From: Mesorhizobium sp. PAMC28654
Lineage (GTDB): Bacteria; Pseudomonadota; Alphaproteobacteria; Rhizobiales; Rhizobiaceae
Assembly (NCBI RefSeq): GCF_020616515.1
Contig: NZ_CP085135.1
Coordinates: 2,666,001-2,730,000 of the forward strand
Length of the DNA: 64,000 nucleotides
Reading direction: 5' to 3'
Numbering within the stretch: position 1 is the first letter of the stretch; each line of letters begins with the position of its first letter. The notes under the pieces were generated by a model. The model made no database searches, had not been told where the DNA came from, and saw only the letters and a list, made by a program, of their open reading frames with translations. Shown piece after piece: positions 27,719 through 37,700 of this stretch. The translations under genes were made by a program, and so were the position numbers.

Positions 27719-29282
27719 ATGGATCGTCGCCACCTTCTGAAGACCGCAGCGCTCGCCGCGATCGCCACCGCCGGCAGTTCGCGTTGGAACTTGACCATGG
27801 CAGAAGGCAAGGGAAGTATCTTCACACTTGCCTATCCGACCAGCTTTCCCGATCTGGATCCGGCAACCTCCTTTTCGAATGACGGGGCGGTGCTCGCCAA
27901 TGTCTACGAGGGGCTGACGCGCTATATCCCGGCGACCGAAGGCGGCGTGGCCAAGATCGAGCCGCTGCTCGCGACATCCTGGAATGTCAGCGAGGACGGT
28001 ACAACCTGGACGTTCCACCTGCGTGATGGCGTGAAGTTCCACGACGGTAGCCCGCTTACCTCGGAAGCGGTGAAGGGCTCGATTGAGCGCACCAAGAAGA
28101 TTGGTGGCGGCGCATCTTTCATCTGGGGGCCGGTCACCTCGATCCAAACGCCCGATCCGCTGACGGTGGTTTTCGTGCTTTCTGCTCCGCAGCCGATCGA
28201 CTTGATCGCCTCGGCGGGCTTCGCATCCTGGATCTATGCCCCATCGTCGCACGGCAAGGACAATGCCTGGTTCAATGCCGGCAATGACTCGGGCACCGGG
28301 CCATTCCGGATTTCGCGCTATGAGCCGGGCCAGCGCGCCGTGCTGGATCGAAGCAAAGCCTATTGGGGCAAAGTCCCGGAACACGCTTTCCAGACGGTTT
28401 CCTTTGAGATCATCGAGGATACGACGCTCGCCCAGAACATGCTCGAAAGCGGCCAGGCCGACTGGGCCGAAAACATTCCCTTCGAGAACCTCGAGGCGAT
28501 GAAGGCCAATCCCGACCTGCGCGTGGTCGCGAACCCGTCCTTCGAGACGCTTTTCGGTCTCTATAACGTCAAGCGTGCGCCTCGACCGGCTCAAGGTGCG
28601 CCAGGCGCTGTCTCTCGCCTTCCCTTATGACGACGTGATCGCCGCCGGGACCATGGGCCTCGGCACCCGTGCCAAGGGCGTGGTGCCGGTCGGCATTTGG
28701 GGTCATGACGCGAACGCGCCGATACCGAAGACCGATCTCGAAACCGCCAAGGCCCTTCTCGCTGAAGAAGGCATCAAATCTGGCCTCGAACTGGTGATGA
28801 CCTACACGACCGCGGAGGCCCTTTCGGCGGTCGCCGGGGAACTCTGGAAGGCCAACCTGGAAATCCTCGGCATCACGCTCACGCTTCAGCCGATGGCCTG
28901 GGAAGCCCAGTGGCAGCTCGGCAAATCGAACCCGGAGGCCGCCCAAGACATCTTCGTCATGGTCTGGTGGCCGACCTTTGTCACACCCTATGACTATCTC
29001 TTCAACCTGTTCCACAGCGAGGAGAAGCCGAACTTCAACCTCGGCTACTATTCCAACACCGATTTCGACACCAAGCTCGACGAAGCGGCAAAGCTCTCGG
29101 GCACCGACCGCCCGCGCGCCGAAGCGCTGTTCATCGAGGCGCAGCGCAAGGTCGTCGAGGATGCAGCGGCGGTCTTCATGCTTGATCGTCCGAACGTTCA
29201 TGTCATTCGATCGGACATCCATGGCTATGTCGACAATCCGGCCTACGGCCATGTGACGTTTGTCAACGAACTGAGCCGGTAA
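27719..29282 (+). pseudogene. periplasmic binding protein (SBP family 5), frameshifted
   Basis: This is a family-5 solute-binding protein for the importer that follows. The N-terminus (MDRRHLLKTAALAAIATAG) looks like a twin-arginine signal. The family regions FHDGSPLTSEAVKGSIERTK and LDRLKVRQALSLAFPYDD are present, but the second is in another frame: the first frame stops at 28630, and the shift lies near 28577-28583. The restored length of about 521 residues is normal. The ligand is probably a peptide or a cyclic-amide derivative, judging from the operon. Confidence 0.85.
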
Positions 29283-29295
29283 GGCCCGTGGCAGC

Positions 29296-30321
29296 GTGAT
29301 GGAACTCATACGCTACATCTTGCGTCGGACGATCCTCTCCACCTTCGTGGTGGCAGGCGTGACCTTTCTGGTCTTTATCGTCGCACAAGTGGTTCCTTCG
29401 GACCCCGCGGCACTCTATGCCGGCCCGCGCCCCACCGCCGAGCAGATCGAAAAGGCGCGCCAGGAGCTCAACCTTGGAGCCCCCTTGCCCGCCCGTTTCG
29501 CGACCTTCGTCGAGGCCATGGCGTCCGGCAATTTCGGCACATCCTACAAGTCGCGCCGCCTAATCGCCGCGGATCTGCGAGCCTATCTCCCGGCCACGCT
29601 GGAGTTGGCGGTTTTCTCTACCGTCCTCGCACTCTTGATCGGCATTCCGCTCGGCGTGCTCGCGGCGGCGCGACAGGGGAGATGGCCTGACAGGCTCAGC
29701 AGTTTCGGCTCCGTCGCGGCGGTAGCCATGCCTACCTTCTTCCTCGCGATGATCCTTCAGCTCGTCTTCGCGCTATGGCTTGGCATCCTGCCGCTCTCCG
29801 GGCGCCTCTCGCAGGAAATATCGATCGGGGCACCATTGCCGGCGGTTACCAATTTCATCCTGATCGATGCTGTGCTCGCGGGGCGGTTCGACGCCTTCGG
29901 CGATGCCCTGAAACATCTGATACTGCCTGCATTGACACTGGCCTCCTATCCTGCCGGTGTCGCCATGCGGTTGACGCGTTCGGCGATGATCGAGATCCTC
30001 GAACGCCGGCATGTCACCGCCGCGCGCGCCCTCGGCCTTTCTGAGCCGCGCATCCTGTTCGGTCATGCGCTGCCGAATGCCATGGGGCCGGCGCTAACAG
30101 TGATCGGCCTCTCTTTCGCCTATGCGCTGACCGGTGCGGTGCTGGTGGAAATCATCTTCGCCTGGCCCGGCCTCGGCCGCTACGTCTCCGAAGCGATCCT
30201 CGCCAAGGACTTCCCGGTCATCGCCGCCGTCACCATGGTCGTGACGCTCTGTTATGTGTTGATGAACCTGTTGATCGACATTGCCCAGGCACTGGTCGAC
30301 CCGAGGGTGGCGCTATCATGA
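29296..30321 (+). CDS. ABC importer permease (DppB-like)
   Basis: This DppB/OppB-class permease has 341 residues and begins at GTG 29296 or the adjoining ATG 29299. It shows the N-terminal span after YILRRTILS, the VVPSDPAALYAG loop, the coupling segment AARALGLSEPRILFGHALPNAM, and FAWPGLGRY near the end. It overlaps the following DppC-like gene (ATGA). Sequence divergence from the permease at 13.0-14.0 kb argues for an independent system, not a duplication. Confidence 0.9.
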   Translation: MMELIRYILRRTILSTFVVAGVTFLVFIVAQVVPSDPAALYAGPRPTAEQIEKARQELNLGAPLPARFATFVEAMASGNFGTSYKSRRLIAADLRAYLPATLELAVFSTVLALLIGIPLGVLAAARQGRWPDRLSSFGSVAAVAMPTFFLAMILQLVFALWLGILPLSGRLSQEISIGAPLPAVTNFILIDAVLAGRFDAFGDALKHLILPALTLASYPAGVAMRLTRSAMIEILERRHVTAARALGLSEPRILFGHALPNAMGPALTVIGLSFAYALTGAVLVEIIFAWPGLGRYVSEAILAKDFPVIAAVTMVVTLCYVLMNLLIDIAQALVDPRVALS

Positions 30322-31154
30322 AGAGGCTTGCGCTGCGTCTGGGCTGGCCAGGCACCATCGGGCTCACCATCATACTGCTCTTCGTGCTGATCGCCATTCT
30401 CGCTCCATGGATCGCGCCCTATCCCGCGCAGGGCGCCGGCGCGCCGAACGTGATGGCCAAGCTCTCGCCGCCCTCGGCCGACTTCTGGTTGGGCACTGAT
30501 CATCTGGGGCGCGATATTCTCAGCCGCATTATCTACGGCACGCGGATCTCGCTGACGAACGGAGTGCTGATCGTCACATTTTCGCTTTTCATCGGCCTGC
30601 CGGTCGGCTTGGCGGCGGGCTATTTCGGCGGTTGGGTGGATGAAGCCCTTATGCGCTGCACTGATGTCTTCCTGGCCTTTCCGGCGCTCTTGCTGGCGGT
30701 GCTGATGGGTGCGGCCCTTGGGCCGGGCTTTCTCAACAGCATCATTGCCGTCGCTGTGACGTGGTGGCCCTGGTATGCGCGGCTAGCCCGCTCCGAAGTG
30801 CTGCTGCGCGGCCAGCCTTATGTCGAGGCGGCGCGGCTTGCCGGCGTCTCGCATCCACGCATCATCATCCGTCATATCTTGCCGGCGACCGCACGGCCGC
30901 TCACCGTGCAGGCGGCCCTCGACGTCGGGCCTGCGCTGCTGACGGCGGCGGCGCTTTCCTTCCTCGGGCTCGGTGTGCTGCCGCCCACGGCCGATTGGGG
31001 CCAGATGGTCGATGCGGGGCGCAAATTCTTCCCGGCGCGTTGGTGGTATTCGGCCATGCCCGGCCTGACGATCTTCATCGTCGCGTTGGCCTTCAGCGTG
31101 CTTGGCGACGCCCTGCGCGAGCGCAAGGAAGGCGTAGCCCGTGCCGCTGCTTGA
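30318..31154 (+). CDS. ABC importer permease (DppC-like)
   Basis: The 278 residues have the DppC/OppC layout: first span near 10-34, FWLGTDHLGRDILSRIIYG, then five spans with the coupling loop AARLAGVSHPRIIIRHILPATA and FLGLGVLPPTADWGQM. It overlaps the next gene by 14 bases. With the DppB-like protein it forms the membrane channel. Confidence 0.9.
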   Translation: MKRLALRLGWPGTIGLTIILLFVLIAILAPWIAPYPAQGAGAPNVMAKLSPPSADFWLGTDHLGRDILSRIIYGTRISLTNGVLIVTFSLFIGLPVGLAAGYFGGWVDEALMRCTDVFLAFPALLLAVLMGAALGPGFLNSIIAVAVTWWPWYARLARSEVLLRGQPYVEAARLAGVSHPRIIIRHILPATARPLTVQAALDVGPALLTAAALSFLGLGVLPPTADWGQMVDAGRKFFPARWWYSAMPGLTIFIVALAFSVLGDALRERKEGVARAAA

Positions 31155-32094
31155 GATCCGCGACCTCTCGGTCAGCATCCCCGCCCCGGATGGCGACGTG
31201 CATGCCATACGTTCGGTCGATCTTTCAATCGAGCGGGGCGAAATTCACGGCGTGATCGGCGAATCCGGCTGCGGCAAAACCATGACCGGCATGGCGACAC
31301 TGGGCTTGACGCCGAAAGGCGCCCGCATCACCGCCACCCGCTTCCATTTCGACGGCCAGGATCTGCGCGAGAACGCGGCAAGTCTGCGCGGCCGGCGGAT
31401 CGGCTTGATCTCCCAGGACCCGGCAGCCGAGCTGAACCCCGTGCTCAGCATTGCGCGCCAGATGGACGATGTCCTGCGCGCCCATAGCGATCTGCCTCGG
31501 CAAGCCCGCCATGCAGAGGCTGCCATGCTGCTCGCGGCGACCGGTCTTCCCGATCCTGAGAAAGTGCTGAATAGCTACCCGCACCAGCTCTCGGGCGGAA
31601 TGCAACAGCGCGTGGTCATCTCCCAGGCGCTCGCGACCGGCGCCGATTTCCTGATCGCCGACGAGCCAACCACGGCACTCGACGTTTCGGTCGGCGCGCA
31701 GGTTCTGGCGTTGTTGCGCAGGCTGGTGGCAGAGCGCGGGCTGACAGTGCTGATGATCACCCATGACATGGATGTCATAGCCGAAGCCTGCGACCGCGCG
31801 ACGGTCCTCTACGCCGGACGGTCGGTCGAGTCGGGCCCGGTCGAGGACGTGCTGCAGCGCCCCGGCCATCCCTACACACGCGCGCTGCTTGCGGCCCTAC
31901 CCGATGCAGCACCGCACGGCGCGCGTCTTGCCGCCATCGACGGCTCCATCCCGTCGCCGCGCTCTGTGATTGCCGGCTGCGCCTTCGCTCCGCGCTGTCC
32001 GCAGGCCATGCCGGTCTGCGCGGTTGAACCACCATCGGAACGTACTCGCACCGCTCATCGCTGGCTCTGCCATCTGTCGGGGGACGCGGCATGA
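31141..32094 (+). CDS. ABC importer ATPase (DppD-like)
   Basis: The 317 residues start at GTG 31141, inside the permease gene. It carries Walker A GESGCGKT, signature LSGGMQQR, Walker B FLIADEPTTALDVS and a C-terminal extension with GCAFAPRC. It overlaps the next ATPase gene by four bases. Cytoplasmic energising subunit, paired with the DppF-like ATPase. Confidence 0.9.
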   Translation: MPLLEIRDLSVSIPAPDGDVHAIRSVDLSIERGEIHGVIGESGCGKTMTGMATLGLTPKGARITATRFHFDGQDLRENAASLRGRRIGLISQDPAAELNPVLSIARQMDDVLRAHSDLPRQARHAEAAMLLAATGLPDPEKVLNSYPHQLSGGMQQRVVISQALATGADFLIADEPTTALDVSVGAQVLALLRRLVAERGLTVLMITHDMDVIAEACDRATVLYAGRSVESGPVEDVLQRPGHPYTRALLAALPDAAPHGARLAAIDGSIPSPRSVIAGCAFAPRCPQAMPVCAVEPPSERTRTAHRWLCHLSGDAA

Positions 32095-32883
32095 GTTCGG
32101 CCCCGATGCTCGACGTCGAAAATCTCGTCATACGCTACCGCGCCAGCCTCTTCGCTCCGCGCCCGAACCCCGCCGTCAACGGCGCGAGCTTCCGACTTGC
32201 TAAAGGCGAAACCCTCGGCATTGTCGGGGAAAGCGGCTCGGGCAAGACGAGTCTCCTGCGCGCGATCCTTCGGCTGCTGCCGGTGGAGGACGGCTCAGTG
32301 CGCCTGGAGGGGCAGGATTGGCTTCAGCTGAAAGGCCAGGCATTGCGCCGCGCGCGGCAAAAAATCGGGGTCGTGTCGCAGAATCCCTACCTCTCGCTTA
32401 GCCCACGACTGACGATTGCTGAGATCCTTGCCGAACCCATGCTTGCGCAAGGACAACGATCAAGCCCCGGCATGCGGAGAAAGATCGCGAACCTGTTATC
32501 GGACTGTGGCCTGCCTGCTGATTTCCTTGAGCGCCGCGCGCGCGAGCTTTCCGGTGGTCAGGCACAACGAGTAGCGATCGCACGCGCACTGGCGCTGGAA
32601 CCTGGGCTCATGATTCTTGATGAGCCCACCTCGGCGCTGGATGTTTCCGTGCAGGCGCAGATCCTTAACCTGTTGTCGGACCTGAAGGAGAGTCGGGGTT
32701 TGTCGATGCTGTTGGTCACTCATAACCTTAAAGCTGTCGCGCATATTTCCGACGCCCTTCTCGTCATGTGTCGCGGCGATGTCATCGAATTTGGTAGGGG
32801 CCGAAGAAGTGATGAGAGCGCCCACTCAGGAATACACACGCGAACTGCTCTCCTTTGGCCTTCGCGCCAAGTCTGCAGGGTAG
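32091..32883 (+). pseudogene. ABC importer ATPase (DppF-like), frameshifted near its end
   Basis: Walker A GESGSGKT, signature LSGGQAQR and Walker B LMILDEPTSALDVS are all intact in the frame that starts at 32091. After DVIEFG the frame becomes nonsense and runs to 33038. The expected family end (AEEVMRAPTQEYTRELLSF) continues in another frame and stops at 32883, so the shift is near 32793-32800. The restored protein has about 264 residues. If the shift is real, only the last 30 residues are replaced, so some function could remain. Confidence 0.82.
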
Positions 32884-33035
32884 GCAAATATCGCCGCGGC
32901 CAGACGACGTTCTGCTGCCGCGAAACGAAAAACCGTGTGAACGCCTTTTCCCGTAAAGATTCTTGTGCCTTCTCCTTGGGACAGCACAACAACGAAGGGG
33001 TTATCCCCTTGAAGCAAGTGAATGGATTTTTAGGC

Positions 33036-33157
33036 TAGAGCCTGTTCCATCCCGATGGAATCGGGATGCGGCTCTATCTCTTTGTTTGAGCATGATCTCT
33101 GGACAAACGGGAACCGTTTGTCCGAGAAAGCCGGACGCCACCTTTCGGGATCATGCT
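33036..33157. repeat. RIME-like intergenic mosaic element
   Basis: Two nested inverted repeats lie back to back. The first is TAGAGCC/GGCTCTA around CATCCCGAT/ATCGGGATG (33036-33076). The second is AGCATGATC/GATCATGCT (33089-33157) around GGACAAACGG/CCGTTTGTCC. The sequence resembles the Rhizobium-specific intergenic mosaic elements scattered through rhizobial genomes, which often carry a GAGCATGATC block. It lies just downstream of the second importer operon. Confidence 0.6.
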
Positions 33158-33605
33158 TTAAGCTGCCCTGCGCCATCGCTGGTTTAAGGCGCGCCAGATC
33201 GCAAACCGCTTTAATCGGGGATACGTAGCTAAAGATCGAGGGCTTCCGACGTAGAATTAGCCTAAGTCGAGGCAGCCAAGCACAGCTAGCACATCGGGGT
33301 CAGCCCCGATTCGTAGGGGAACTCGACGCGGAACATCGTGTAGGGGTCTGGCGTCACGACGGTTGCTATTGAACGAATGTAATTAGCAAGGTCGGAAACA
33401 TCCTCGAACTTGCCCGGTTTGAAGCTGCTTGGACTAGTTTAGTCAGGCCTTTCCGGTTTGATTTTCCTCGCCAAGGATCCTGGCGGTTGCCGCCAATGAT
33501 TACCGTATGGCCACAAAAAAGCTTTTGGTATCAATCTCTTCGCGCTGTGTTGCGAGCTCGGTCAATCAACATTTGCGCCACCTATTTTGATACCTATCGT
33601 GATAC
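33158..33605. other. low-GC stretch on the 3' side of tRNA-His, holding a gene relic
   Basis: Apart from the relic at 33286-33438 I find no complete gene in this stretch. It is visibly richer in A and T than the surroundings and lies on the 3' side of a tRNA gene, the side where integrative elements usually insert. No integrase or duplicated tRNA end is visible. Confidence 0.4.
33286..33438 (-). pseudogene. C-terminal relic of an unidentified protein
   Basis: Read on the minus strand, an open stretch encodes about 50 residues (FKPGKFEDVSDLANYIRSI, then PDPYTMFRVEFPYESGL) before a TAG at 33288-33286. A stop (TAA) lies just upstream and there is no start codon before the conserved-looking part. 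The residue pattern is that of a real protein end, not of random translation. I do not recognise the family. It is probably a leftover of a deleted gene or integrated element. Confidence 0.4.
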
Positions 33606-33632
33606 AAATTTTGCCGCCAAAAGGCAAAATTT
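33606..33632. terminator. hairpin downstream of tRNA-His
   Basis: The perfect 10-base stem AAATTTTGCC/GGCAAAATTT (33606-33615 with 33623-33632) has a 7-base loop. On the minus strand it lies 35 bases past the tRNA 3' end, with a T-rich flank, so it may end the tRNA transcript. Confidence 0.45.
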
Positions 33633-33666
33633 AGTAACAAATTCAATAACTTAACGGAGAAGCCGA

Positions 33667-33743
33667 TGGTACCGTTGGCTGGGATCGAACCAGCGACCTC
33701 CGGATCCACAATCCGGCGCTCTAACCATCTGAGCTACAACGGC
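33667..33743 (-). tRNA. tRNA-His (anticodon GTG)
   Basis: The minus strand folds into a cloverleaf: acceptor GCCGTTG/CAACGGT (closed by G1-T72), D arm GCTC/GAGC, anticodon stem CCGGA/TCCGG with loop TTGTGGA, T arm GCTGG/CCAGC with TTCGATC, then A73 and an encoded CCA. The anticodon GTG reads His codons. Discriminator A73 replaces the C73 normally paired with the extra G-1, and base -1 in the gene is T, as in the alphaproteobacterial clade that lost G-1. Confidence 0.95.
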
Positions 33744-33895
33744 ACGTTTGCCCGAGGGACCACGGTCGGAAGTTCATTCCGCGTGACCCGCTCTGTCGTT
33801 CGGCGATGCGTCCATACGGGCTTATGGATTTTAATTCAAGGCTTTTGGAAAGCAAAGGTCACTTCCCCACATCCGCGCGATATCGCCGGGCAAAG

Positions 33896-34004
33896 AAAAA
33901 GGCCGGCGGGAGGAGGTGCCGGCCTTTTCCAGTTACGAGCCAGCGGGAGGAGGTGCTGGCTGGTCACCCCGGGGAGCAGAGGGAGGAGGTTCCACCCGCC
34001 GGGT
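33896..34004 (-). ncRNA. predicted small RNA with three anti-Shine-Dalgarno hairpin loops (cuckoo/CcsR-like)
   Basis: On the minus strand, downstream of the phasin gene, three stem-loops present the same loop, ACCTCCTCCC. The first in transcription order is an imperfect stem (33966-34004, loop around 33981-33990). The second is AGCCAGC/GCTGGCT (33938-33961). The third is GGCCGGC/GCCGGCC (33901-33924), extended by A/T pairs and followed by a T-run, hence an intrinsic terminator. The loop matches the CCUCCUCCC motif of the CcsR and cuckoo RNAs of Rhodobacterales and Rhizobiales. It could be processed from the phasin mRNA 3' end or have its own promoter. Confidence 0.65.
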
Positions 34005-34086
34005 ATTCGCATGGTCAAGAATATTCCAGATGATCCTGTTCGAAGAAATGCGACTTTTCGTTACATCTTCGGATCATGCCTAAATA

Positions 34087-34545
34087 TCAGGCGACCTTGA
34101 TTTCCTTCATCGCCTTCTCGAAGGCGGTCTTGATCGGCTTGGACACGTCCTCGGCCGCCTTGGTGGCGACAACCTGGAAGTCCTTGGCCTGCTCGACGGT
34201 CGCTTCAACGCGCTTGCGCAGGAACGCGGTCTGCAGTTCGACCACTTCCGACAGCGACTTGGCGCCGATCAGCGCTTCGAGGTGCGAAAAGCCGGCTTCC
34301 GCGTTGGCACGCAGCGCGGCAATGGTCTTGAGCGACAGGTCGCTGGAAACGGTCTTGGCGGACTCGTAGGACGACTCCAGGGCCTTCTGGGTCTCCTCGG
34401 CGCCGGTCTTCAGCTTGGCATAGGCTTCCTTCGACTGCTCAACGCCCTTTTCGGCGAAAGCGCGCATCTGGTCGGTGGCCTTGGAAGCGTCGAAGCTCGG
34501 GAATTCAACATTTTCAATCGTGTCGGCGGTCTTGGTCCTGGACAT
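34087..34545 (-). CDS. phasin family protein (PHA granule-associated)
   Basis: The 152 residues are alpha-helical and charged, with the phasin pattern of long amphipathic helices (FAEKGVEQSKEAYAKLKTGAEETQ; LEALIGAKSLSEVVELQTAFLRKRVEATVEQAKDF). Phasins coat polyhydroxyalkanoate granules and control their size. I chose ATG 34545 because purine-rich GGATGGAAAA lies before it and the longer frame from 34629 adds unrelated residues. The acetoacetyl-CoA synthetase gene at 39-41 kb also belongs to PHB turnover. The mRNA may extend into the small RNA hairpins. Confidence 0.88.
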   Translation of the reverse strand: MSRTKTADTIENVEFPSFDASKATDQMRAFAEKGVEQSKEAYAKLKTGAEETQKALESSYESAKTVSSDLSLKTIAALRANAEAGFSHLEALIGAKSLSEVVELQTAFLRKRVEATVEQAKDFQVVATKAAEDVSKPIKTAFEKAMKEIKVA

Positions 34546-34786
34546 TTTCCATCCTTTGCAGCGGCTTTGACGGAAAGCCGTCTCGTTCATGTATGATGGC
34601 AGTATAAAGGCATTTTTTGTGCATTGCAATATCTATGTTGCAGTGCACCATAATTTTTTTGGGCCGTTAACCACGCGGCCAGATTCCAGCCTTTGCACGT
34701 TATGGCTTGTGGACCTTCGCGCCGTCGGCTTTTATTAACAAAGCGTTAACCGCAAATTGCCCGCTCCCTGAGGGTTCGCCAAGCGC

Positions 34787-37700
34787 ATGCCACCCGAAAA
34801 CTATTCCTTCCTCGATGTCGCCGTGCTCGACGCGGTCCGCCAGCGCTTTGCCGCCGGCGATGCCATCGCCATCCTCTCGACGGATCTGGAGCAGGTGATC
34901 TGGGCCAACGGGCCGGGAGCAGCCGTATTCGGCCATGCGGACATCGAGGCCATCATCGGCGCATCGGCGCGCCTGCCGCTGATTGCCAGGCGCCAGATCA
35001 TGGCGACAACCGGCTTCCCCAATATTGGCAGCGACCGCTCCATCATGGTCCGGCTGGCGACAGGCATGACAAGCCGTGCCGTCAGCTTCCTCGCCAGCGC
35101 GGTGACGATGCCCGACGGCGAAGCCGCCGTCATGCTGACGGTTCCCGCGGCTCAGACCGGCTCGCGCAGTCCCGCCGAGATCGCGGCCCGGGCCATCAGC
35201 GGCTTCACCGAACATGGCCATTTCATCGCCTTTGTCGACGCCAAGGGTAATATCGAGGCCGCGTCCGACGGCTTCGCGGCGCTGGGCATCCTGCCGGAAA
35301 CGCTTGCCGCGCTCGTGGCGGACGTGGCGAGCGAAAACGACAGGATCGTCAAACGCCTGGTTCCGGGCGGCTCTGCCTCCTACCCGGCCGGCCTCGCCAA
35401 ACTGACGGATTTGCGGCATCTGCTGGTGGTGATCGACGAGGACCAACTTGAAGGAGAAGCCCCCCTCGGCGAGCCCGCCGGCGGGATGGAAACCGGCACC
35501 AGCGCGGCAACCGTCGCAGGCGATGGCGTTTCCCGCGCGGAGCCTCGCCAGGACAATGGGCTGGCATCGCAACCGGTCGCGGATGCGACCGCCGGCGAAC
35601 CTCCCGCCCCGGACACAGCCGAGGACACCCCGGCATCGACGGAATATGACCATCGCGATTCGACCGAGCAGCATGGGGATGCCGTCAGCAGCGACGCCGC
35701 CGAAGCGCCAGTGCAGCACGACCATTGGTACTTCAATGCCGGCGCAGACGATGCGCAGCGGCCACGCCAATCAGATGCGCCCGCCGTTTCCGAGCAGCCG
35801 GTATCGCCGGTCGGTCCGAATGCCGCCGCGGAAAATGCGGGACAGAACAGCACCAAGGCAGCGACCCCACTGGCTCGTCCCGCCACCCGGGAGCTCGATC
35901 GCTCGGCGCCACCATTGCGCTTTGTCTGGCGCACCGACGCCGAAGGCAGGTTCAGCACCCTATCGCCGGAGTTCACGCAGATCGTCGGCAAGACCGCGGC
36001 CGATGTGATCGGACGGCGCTTCAAGGACGTTGCCACGACATTCGGCCTCGATGCTTCCGGCGAAATAGCCGGCCTGCTGGAACGGCGTGATACCTGGTCC
36101 GGCCGCTCGGTATTGTGGCCGGTCGCCGGTACCGACCTGAAGATACCGGTGGATCTGGCGGCGCTGCCCGTCTACAGCCGCAGCCGCGTCTTCGAGGGCT
36201 TTCGTGGCTTCGGCGTCGCCCGAACCGGCGATGCGGTGGTTGACCCCGAGGCGATCGGGATGGCGCTTGTTCCCAATGGCGCGGCGCCGGCGAGCGCCGA
36301 ACCGGAAATCGTCGAACCAGCGCCTGAAGATCCCAAGGCGGCGGATCCGTTCAAAGGCGAAGTGCCGGCTCTGACCATCGTGCCCAAGCCTGAGCGGCGC
36401 TTTGCCGACAAGGTGATCCGGCTGGCGGAGCATCGGCAGCCCGCCAATGACAAGGGCCTGTCGACACTGGAACGCAGCGCGTTTCGCGAGATCGGCGAAC
36501 GGCTAAAGAAAGACAGCGCACCGGCCGCACAACCCGAAGCCGAAAAGCCAGCTGTCGGAAACCAGCCGCAACCGGCTGCGAAAGCGGAAGTGCCTTCCGA
36601 GGTAACCCAGCCGGCGCCCGAAGCGATGTCCCAGGAAGAGGCCATTTCGGGGCACAAGGGCGAAGTGCCCGTGGCGGACCAGGACAGCGGCGGGGCTTCA
36701 AACGAGCCATCCGGCATCGATGCCGAGGACGAGAAGGATCTGGCACGGCTCGATGGCGCGACGCCGGACGACCTGCCCCAGGACAAGCCGAGCGGATCGC
36801 TGCTCAGCTACGCCGGTCATGTGGAGGAGCCCGGCAATGTCGCTGTTGGCGCCGATGAAGCACCTGTCGCTGGACCGGATAATGAACCGGCATCGCGGAT
36901 GATTGCCGACCCCGCCGCCGAGAACCAGAAACCGGATGCCATCAAGGTGACAACCGGCGCTGTCGATGACGATGACAGCATGACATCAGCCGATTTTCAC
37001 GATGCCGAGGATAGCGAGGACTGGGTACGGCCCGACGAGCCGGCCGCCGCGTCGCCCCGTGCCGACAGCGCCAGCGAGACGGCACGTCCCCGGCCACGGC
37101 TGCACGTGCCGCCGCTCAAGGCAGAAGGGTTCGTGCCATCGGCTTTTTCAGCCGGCGAGGAGACTCCGGATACATCGATCATCGGCAAGCTGCCGGTGCC
37201 GCTGCTCATCCACTCCGGCGACGAATTGCACTATGCGAATGACGAGTTCCTCAACCTGACCGGCTATGACACGGTTGAGGATCTGGCGGATGCCGGCGGG
37301 CTCGGCGCCCTGTTCTCGGACCCCTATGCCGATGACGGTGCTTCCGATGGAACCGACCGCACGCTGAAGCTGAAAACGCGTGACGGGCAGGAATTCCCGA
37401 TCGAGGCCATCCTGCGCTCCGTTCCCTGGCGCGGCGGCAAGGCGCTGATGCTGGTCGTGCGGCGTTCGGGCGAGGACGACGCACCGGCCGCAACCCTGCA
37501 TGCGGTCGCCGACGAGCAGACACAGCCCGATATTCCGGAACTCAAAGCGCGCATCGCCGAGATGCGCACCATCATCGACACCGCGACCGATGGCGTCGTG
37601 CTGATCGGCCGCGACGGCACGATCCGCTCGATCAGCCGCCCCGCGGAAGCGCTGTTCGGCTTCGACAGTGACGAGGTGACAGGCAAGCCCTTCGCTTCGC

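Noticed and set aside
10056..32883. The two Dpp-type importers as a recent duplication
   Set aside because: Corresponding permeases and ATPases differ widely in sequence, length and start context, and the operons differ in gene order and regulator class, so independent origin is more likely.
33908..33990. Three GGGAGGAGGT words as ribosome binding sites on the plus strand
   Set aside because: None is followed at a proper distance by a start codon of a plausible gene, and each lies in the loop of a stem. The minus-strand reading as anti-Shine-Dalgarno loops explains all three.
33666..34100. 144-codon plus-strand frame beginning with MVPLAGIEPATSG
   Set aside because: This is the well-known false protein produced by translating the antisense of a tRNA gene; it covers tRNA-His and the small RNA hairpins.
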